From assembly GCF_005503625.1 (NCBI RefSeq), contig NZ_SCMX01000038.1:1-64000 (forward strand): DNA of 64,000 nucleotides, in the 5' to 3' direction. Positions within the stretch are counted from its first letter, which is position 1. The number at the start of each line of letters is the position of its first letter. The translations under genes and the position numbers were made by a program. Under the pieces are notes generated by a model. It was not told the origin of the DNA. It saw nothing but the letters and a program-made list of their open reading frames with translations, and ran no database searches. The stretch comes from Cupriavidus sp. 2SB (GTDB taxonomy: Bacteria; Pseudomonadota; Gammaproteobacteria; Burkholderiales; Burkholderiaceae). This document shows positions 59,466-64,000 of this stretch, one piece after another.

Positions 59466-59771
59466 AGCCGTTTCCGGAGTCACTTTGAAGAGTGATGCCA
59501 GAGTAGGCCGATGCCGGGCCCACGCCTATTCGTCAGGCGAGGAGGGGAAGGGGAATGGGATAGGTGAGTGGAACTAGGTCGGGAGAACTAGGTGAAAGAC
59601 TTGTACTTTTCTCCCTTTTCGGTTTTCTCCCCTCTCCCTCTGGGAGAGGGCGGGGGAGAGGGCATGCGGTGCAAATTGCGATGTGGTCGGCAAGCAGAAC
59701 CTCCGGCCCTCACCCCCAGCCCCTCTCCCGCAACGCGGGAGAGGGGAGCGGACCGGCGGGAAATCAAATGC
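59466..59771 (-). other. 306-bp region upstream of the nar series
   Basis: It holds a full palindromic repeat (59626-59749) and, nearer narK1, a direct repeat GAACTAGGT at 59571-59579 and 59585-59593. I see no TTGAT-N4-ATCAA FNR site and no convincing -35/-10 pair. The repeat may terminate transcription from the upstream 861-residue gene. Confidence 0.5.
59626..59749. repeat. Full copy of the palindromic element
   Basis: Outer hairpins with loops CT-type and CAAC-type, inner GGGGGAGAGGG arm and the conserved core with GCGATGTGGTCGGCAAGCAG. The core is nearly identical to that at 41713. It lies 23 bases past the stop of the 861-residue gene. Confidence 0.85.
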
Positions 59772-62357
59772 CTACCGGCAAATCTTCCGCCGTGCCTTCA
59801 CCCGCGGCAGCACCTTAGGCGCATCCTGCCCGACCTTGTCCGCCATAAAACTGATCGGGTTGTTCATATAGGCCGCCAGCTTGTCACGCACGAACGATGT
59901 GTCGTCGCCCACCGTCGAGATGATCCCCGTCGTCGCGCCGCCGCCGAGCAGCATTGTGAAGATGCCGCGATACGGGAAGTCGCCATAGGCGGGCACGCTG
60001 ACGTCGAACGGCTCCGAGCGCTTGAACATGTCTTCGGCGGTGCTGCCCATTGCCCAGTGGAATGCCTGGGGGAATTGCAGCGCGACAATCCTTGGGTGGA
60101 TGTTGTGATAGTCCGAGCCAATGGCAGCGTCGCCGAAGATGTAGGTGCCGCCCGTGCCCCAGTTCTGGGTGTCGAAGTCGACGTTGACCGCATCGCTGAC
60201 CAGCGGCGCATGGCTGGCCGGAACCTGCCACGGCATGATCGGAAACTTCAGGTCGCGGCTCAGACCAGCGCAGAAGTCGAAGAATCGCTCCCACTCGTGC
60301 GTCCAGTAGCAGTAGCCGTTGGCGTAGCTGCGGATCGTGAAATCGTCGGCCTCGTAGCGGTCCACGGCCAGGAAGTCCGGCACGTCCGGACCTTCGTGGA
60401 CGCGCATCGCGCGGATGAAGGCCGCTGTCTCCAGCGCGTTGAGGCGCGGTGCATCATCGGACGAGTAGATCCACTCCGACGCCCCCACCCCCCAGAGGTT
60501 GACCTGCCAGCCGTACGTCACAGCGGGGGCGATGGTGCGGAACAGCCAGTTCACCGCTGCCACATAGCCCCGGATGTTTTCCTCGATGTGCGAGGGAATG
60601 GTGGCCGCCACGTTCCAGTGGTCGAGCGCCATCCGCAGTGGCTCGCGCACGGGCATGGCGTACTCGGGGCCGAATCCGCCTTGCTGGCACGCGCCCAGGA
60701 AGTCGGGGTTGATGACGTAGCCAGCAGGCACGGGGTGATCGGCATCGATGTGCTCGTTCACCAGATTCAGCGAGAGGATCAGGTTGCCGAAGCTGTGCGC
60801 CAGGCCCTGCTTGTTGGCGAGTTGCGTGGGCGTGTCACCGAGCGACAGGTTGCATGTGTACGAGACGATCACCGGCAACACCTTGTGCCCGCCACCGATC
60901 TGCCGCTCCACATCGCGTGCGAGCAGCACCGTGGCCGTGGTCTGGTTGTCGGAGGTCAGGTAGACGTTGGCATCGCCCGCGCCGTCGAAGCCCGCGTACT
61001 TGAACACCGACGATGCGCGCGCGGCCACGAAATCCGCCGCATTGCCCGGCGTCAGGTCAGCGCAGCCGCCGAAGCTCAGAAAGCTGGGAAAGCCGCGCAC
61101 GTTCAGGTTGGCACCCTTGGCCACGTCGATGGTCAGCCGCGAGGTGCCGTTGGGCAGTACCAGCGCCTGCACAGGTGTGAAGACGTTGTGGACCGTGCCG
61201 TCGATGATGAAGTCCGAGACCTCGACGTCGTAGTGCTGGGGCTGCGCCGGTACGGCGAAGTCGTAGATATGCGTGCCCGCCAGCAGGTGGAAGTCCTGCT
61301 TGTAGGTCATGTTCGGTGCCACGAGCCGCACGGTGAGCGGCGTCGCCACGGCCACGTCGGACGTGATGAATACCGGCAGCGTGACATAACCACCGGTGTC
61401 CACTGCGGTGGATGTCATCTCGGCCTCGGTGAACACGACCGCTTCCACCGATGCGGTCAGGTTGCGCAGCTTGGATGGGAAGCTGTAGCGCACGTTGTTC
61501 AGGCTGATCGTCCTGGCGTTCACATCCACCGCACCCGCCGTCGGCAGGCCAGTCAGCGGCAGCATGTTGTCGGGAGCCAAGCCAACTTCGGCCAGGACCT
61601 CGCCGGTGTTGCGGACCACCACGCTGATGTCGAGTTCCTCATCGTCCAGAACGGGGATCGGCCCGACGGCGAGGTCGAGGCGGGCATAGTGCTGGGCCGG
61701 GCCATAGTCGATGACGAGCGCGGCCGTGCCACCTGCTGACAGCGCGATGCTGGTGGGATGCACCTGCGCATTGGCCACCACGGTATAGGTGTGGTTGGCG
61801 AGCGGGCTCACCGACACCTGGTAGTTGCCACTGGGCAACGAAATAGGCGTGGTCGTGCCCGGCGACACGGCCCGCGCATGGATCTGCGAGCCTTCCGTAA
61901 AGGTAACGGTCTGCGCCACGGAGTACAGCGCGGGGTCGGGAGCGGAGGCCGTCTGGATGCGCACCGTGCCGTTGGTACTGGGCAATGCATCGGCGGCCAG
62001 AGCAAACGACGACAAGTAGGTCTCGACATCGTCGCCGGTCAGATCGCCGTTGATGCCGATCTGCACCTTGTCCGTTGCCGCGAACGTATAGGCGGATTCG
62101 AGGCCGACCTCCGCCTCGACGTTCCAGTGCTGTCCGTCGATCTGATCGTTCTGGGTCCGGGCCGTGGTGGCCCGCCAGCTTTGCAACTGAAGATTGAAGT
62201 CGGTGGGCTGCACGGCTGCCGGGGAGCGGAACTTCAATCCGAGGAAGTGCTCGACCCTGACGGCCGTGCCGTCGCTGTTGCGGATATTCGAGATCGAGAT
62301 CACGCCGTACCACTGCGACGCGCCGCTCTCCACCTTGATGTCGAAAAGAATTGCCAT
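59772..62357 (-). CDS. Unrecognised 861-residue protein with predicted beta-rich half and barrel-like half
   Basis: I do not recognise this family. The ATG at 62357 has a strong GGAGG 8 bases upstream, so it is a real gene. No signal peptide or membrane span is visible. Residues 1-110 look like a beta-sandwich (GLKFRSPAAVQPTDFNLQLQ, NVEAEVGLESAYTF), and 110-415 continue as several beta-rich, Ig-like segments. Residues about 420-840 alternate hydrophobic strands and helices in a way that suggests a TIM-barrel hydrolase: FPSFLSFGGCADL, VLPVIVSYTC, TYGWQVNLWGVGASEW, FLAVDRYEADD, FPIMPWQVPASH. Acidic candidates are Asp666, Glu669 and Asp726/728. A glycan-active enzyme without secretion signal is one guess. 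Repeat copies flank the gene on both sides. Confidence 0.6.
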   Translation of the reverse strand: MAILFDIKVESGASQWYGVISISNIRNSDGTAVRVEHFLGLKFRSPAAVQPTDFNLQLQSWRATTARTQNDQIDGQHWNVEAEVGLESAYTFAATDKVQIGINGDLTGDDVETYLSSFALAADALPSTNGTVRIQTASAPDPALYSVAQTVTFTEGSQIHARAVSPGTTTPISLPSGNYQVSVSPLANHTYTVVANAQVHPTSIALSAGGTAALVIDYGPAQHYARLDLAVGPIPVLDDEELDISVVVRNTGEVLAEVGLAPDNMLPLTGLPTAGAVDVNARTISLNNVRYSFPSKLRNLTASVEAVVFTEAEMTSTAVDTGGYVTLPVFITSDVAVATPLTVRLVAPNMTYKQDFHLLAGTHIYDFAVPAQPQHYDVEVSDFIIDGTVHNVFTPVQALVLPNGTSRLTIDVAKGANLNVRGFPSFLSFGGCADLTPGNAADFVAARASSVFKYAGFDGAGDANVYLTSDNQTTATVLLARDVERQIGGGHKVLPVIVSYTCNLSLGDTPTQLANKQGLAHSFGNLILSLNLVNEHIDADHPVPAGYVINPDFLGACQQGGFGPEYAMPVREPLRMALDHWNVAATIPSHIEENIRGYVAAVNWLFRTIAPAVTYGWQVNLWGVGASEWIYSSDDAPRLNALETAAFIRAMRVHEGPDVPDFLAVDRYEADDFTIRSYANGYCYWTHEWERFFDFCAGLSRDLKFPIMPWQVPASHAPLVSDAVNVDFDTQNWGTGGTYIFGDAAIGSDYHNIHPRIVALQFPQAFHWAMGSTAEDMFKRSEPFDVSVPAYGDFPYRGIFTMLLGGGATTGIISTVGDDTSFVRDKLAAYMNNPISFMADKVGQDAPKVLPRVKARRKICR

Positions 62358-62474
62358 GGTTCCTGCCTCCGCCTGGTTGTGAACGCAGCGCGCAGTGCGC
62401 CGTCGTCAGCGCAGAGTAGGGGGCAAGACAGGGTGGGGGGAATGGATTGCCGAAGCGGCGGGAGGTGGAATATT

Positions 62475-62502
62475 TCCCCTCTCCCGCGTGCGGGAGAGGG
62501 GA
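62475..62502. repeat. Palindromic element, single hairpin copy
   Basis: A 12-bp stem of TCCCCTCTCCCG type with a CGTG loop, between yggX and the 861-residue gene. With the copy at 59626 it brackets that gene. Confidence 0.85.
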
Positions 62503-62529
62503 GCAAACCAGTAGCGGGAGCGGAACCGC

Positions 62530-62805
62530 TTAAGCCGAAGGCGGCGGCACGTAACCCATGGCTTGATCAGCGCCTTCACCGAAGAAATACTTCTCGGTCT
62601 GCTTGAGCAGGTACTGGCGCGCGCGGGTGTCGGCCATGTTCAGGCGGTTTTCATTGATCAGCATCGTCTGGTGCTTGAGCCAGCCGGCCCAGGCTTCCTT
62701 CGAGACGCTTTGCCAGATCTTCTTGCCGAGTTCGCCCGGCAGCGGGGGGAAGTCGAGACCTTCCGCTTCCTTGTTCAGTTTGACGCATTGGACCATGCGG
62801 GCCAT
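62530..62805 (-). CDS. yggX: Fe(II)-trafficking protein YggX
   Basis: A 91-residue protein linked to iron supply and protection of iron-sulfur clusters against oxidants. It has the conserved start [18 protein letters not shown] with Cys, then [23 protein letters not shown] lies 5 bases upstream of ATG 62805; an earlier ATG adds 13 residues without need. It lies downstream of argA on the same strand with 107 bp between. Confidence 0.96.
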   Translation of the reverse strand: MARMVQCVKLNKEAEGLDFPPLPGELGKKIWQSVSKEAWAGWLKHQTMLINENRLNMADTRARQYLLKQTEKYFFGEGADQAMGYVPPPSA

Positions 62806-62912
62806 GTGGGACTCCTTCTTTCGTGTGGGCGCTATTGTAGCCAAGCTCGCGGGACGGGGCAGCGGCGGCTGCCCATGTCCCTGCGGCGCATATTGTTATG
62901 TCGTACCAGGGG

Positions 62913-64000
62913 TTACAGCTTCTTCATCAGCACCATCGACTTGCGCTGCCAGTTGTAGAGCTTGCGCTTGTCTTCGGGCAGGTCGTCCACGCTGGCGTGG
63001 ACGAAACCACGTTTCAGGAACCAGTGCTCGGTGCGCGTGGTGAGTACGAACAGACGCTCGAGTCCCAGCGTACGGGCGCGGCGCTCGATGCGCTTGAGCA
63101 GCCGCTCGCCGTCGCCGGTGCCCTGCGCTTCCGAGGAAACGGTCAGGCAGGCCATCTCTCCCATGTTCTCGCGCGGGAATTCGTAGAGCGCGGCGCAGCC
63201 GAACAGCACATTGTCGTGCTCGATGACCGAGAACTTGTCGATGTCGCGCTCGATCAGGTGGCGTCCGCGTGGCACCAAAGTGCCATCGGCTTCCAGCGGG
63301 GCGATCAGTTGCAGGATGCCGCCCACGTCGTCGAGCGTGGCTTCGCGCAGGCTTTCCAGATCGGTATCGGACACCATCGTGCCCACGCCATCGTGCAGGA
63401 ACAGTTCCAGCAGCACCGAACCATCGAGGTCGAACGGAATCAGGTGGGCACGCGGCACACCGTTGCGCAGCGCCTTGACCAGATGCTGGAGGTAATAGGC
63501 CACGTCAGGCGGCAGGTGATTGTTCTGCAGGCGCTCCATGGCGGTACGCAGCGACATCTCCTTCATCAGCTTGCCCACGGCATCGGGCACGCCTGGCACT
63601 TCGGTGATGTAGATCAGCTTGTCGGCCTTGAGCGCGCTGGCCGTGGCGCTGGCCACATCTTCCATCGACAGGTTGAACGCCTGCCCGGTGGGCGAGAAGC
63701 CCAGTGGCGACAGCAGCACCACCTTGCCGTGCGACAGCGACATGCGCATGGATTCGTCATCCACCTTGCGCACGAGTCCCGTGTGCTGGTAGTCCACGCC
63801 ATTGACGATGCCCACTGGCCGAGCGGTGATGAAGTTGCCGGAAATCACAGAGAGCTGCGCGCCGGCCATCGGCGTGTTCGGCAGGCCCTGGCTGAAGGCG
63901 GCCTCGATGTCGAGGCGCAGTTCGCCGGCAGCTTCCTTGGCGCATTCCAGCGCCGCGTTGTCGGTGATGCGCACGCCATCGGCGTACTGCGACTGCACGT
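62913..64000 (-). CDS. argA: N-acetylglutamate synthase (start beyond the window)
   Basis: The C-terminal about 362 residues of the first enzyme of arginine synthesis. The visible part starts within the amino-acid-kinase-like domain (QHTGLVRKVDDESMR, VLLSPLGFSPTG, IYITEVPG). It ends in a GNAT acetyltransferase domain (GEMACLTVSSEAQGTGDGER for CoA binding). The family is usually about 430-450 residues, so roughly 80 N-terminal residues are off the right edge. The frame stays open to base 64000. Confidence 0.93.
   Translation of the reverse strand, partial: VQSQYADGVRITDNAALECAKEAAGELRLDIEAAFSQGLPNTPMAGAQLSVISGNFITARPVGIVNGVDYQHTGLVRKVDDESMRMSLSHGKVVLLSPLGFSPTGQAFNLSMEDVASATASALKADKLIYITEVPGVPDAVGKLMKEMSLRTAMERLQNNHLPPDVAYYLQHLVKALRNGVPRAHLIPFDLDGSVLLELFLHDGVGTMVSDTDLESLREATLDDVGGILQLIAPLEADGTLVPRGRHLIERDIDKFSVIEHDNVLFGCAALYEFPRENMGEMACLTVSSEAQGTGDGERLLKRIERRARTLGLERLFVLTTRTEHWFLKRGFVHASVDDLPEDKRKLYNWQRKSMVLMKKL

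Noticed and set aside
59592..61739. 715-codon open frame opposite the 861-residue gene
   Set aside because: It runs through the palindromic repeat, has no ribosome site and a composition typical of antisense frames; the minus-strand gene has a strong GGAGG site.

Overview
The window looks like a chromosomal segment of a Burkholderiaceae betaproteobacterium, most likely Cupriavidus or a close Ralstonia relative. The evidence is high GC, the surE-pcm-nlpD-rpoS block, the order ndk-rlmN-pilW-rodZ-ispG-hisS-yfgM-bamB-der-hfq-hflX-hflK-hflC-hisZ-purA, a Bug/TctC-type binding protein and an adjacent narXL / narK1K2GHJI locus. This is my reading of gene order and protein families; no database was consulted. 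No rRNA, CRISPR array, prophage or complete insertion sequence was found.

Layout. 1-140: probable end of an insertion sequence that cut a repeat copy in half. 143-2297 (minus): membrane diguanylate cyclase and a periplasmic solute-binding protein. 2571-8776 (plus): class III CoA-transferase, HMG-CoA-lyase-type enzyme, Bug receptor and a SsuABC/TauABC-type ABC transporter. 8939-9913 (minus): quinone oxidoreductase. 10096-14741 (plus): surE, pcm, nlpD, rpoS and a PolB-type exonuclease. 14763-18239: a phosphodiesterase-fold enzyme, rlmD and a Bax-inhibitor-1 family protein. 18240-35836: dense housekeeping block for nucleotides, isoprenoids, translation, outer-membrane assembly, RNA chaperone, FtsH modulators and purines. 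35896-37005 (minus): a reductase and its likely Rrf2 regulator with a clear inverted-repeat operator. 37303-37389 (minus): tRNA-Leu(CAG) with a consensus promoter, divergent from rnr-rlmB-sirtuin. 41825-43625: divergent transaldolase and ribose-5-phosphate isomerase. 43659-59465: nitrate respiration. 59772-62357 (minus): an unrecognised 861-residue protein. 62530-64000 (minus): yggX and the start-less end of argA.

Nitrate region. NarX (nitrate sensor kinase) and NarL (response regulator) overlap by 4 bp. Reading leftward, narK1-narK2-narG-narH-narJ-narI form one tight series with 4-bp overlaps at narK1/narK2 and narG/narH. It continues after only 3 bp into a beta-carbonic anhydrase, then into a nitronate-monooxygenase-type flavoprotein. 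A 12-segment membrane protein converges on the flavoprotein gene. This suggests the transcript couples nitrate import and reduction with CO2/bicarbonate chemistry and with release of nitrite from nitronates.

Repeats. A GC-rich palindromic element recurs seven times (full copies at 8801, 41665, 50681 and 59626; single hairpins at 4771 and 62475; a half copy at 121). Most copies sit between genes, twice between convergent genes. One copy forms the 3' end of narJ and is translated as part of the protein. The least explained items are the 861-residue protein bracketed by two repeat copies, the repeat-derived NarJ tail, the carbonic anhydrase in the nar series, and two genes (surE, rlmB) whose -10 boxes lie 7 bp before the ATG, which predicts leaderless mRNAs.
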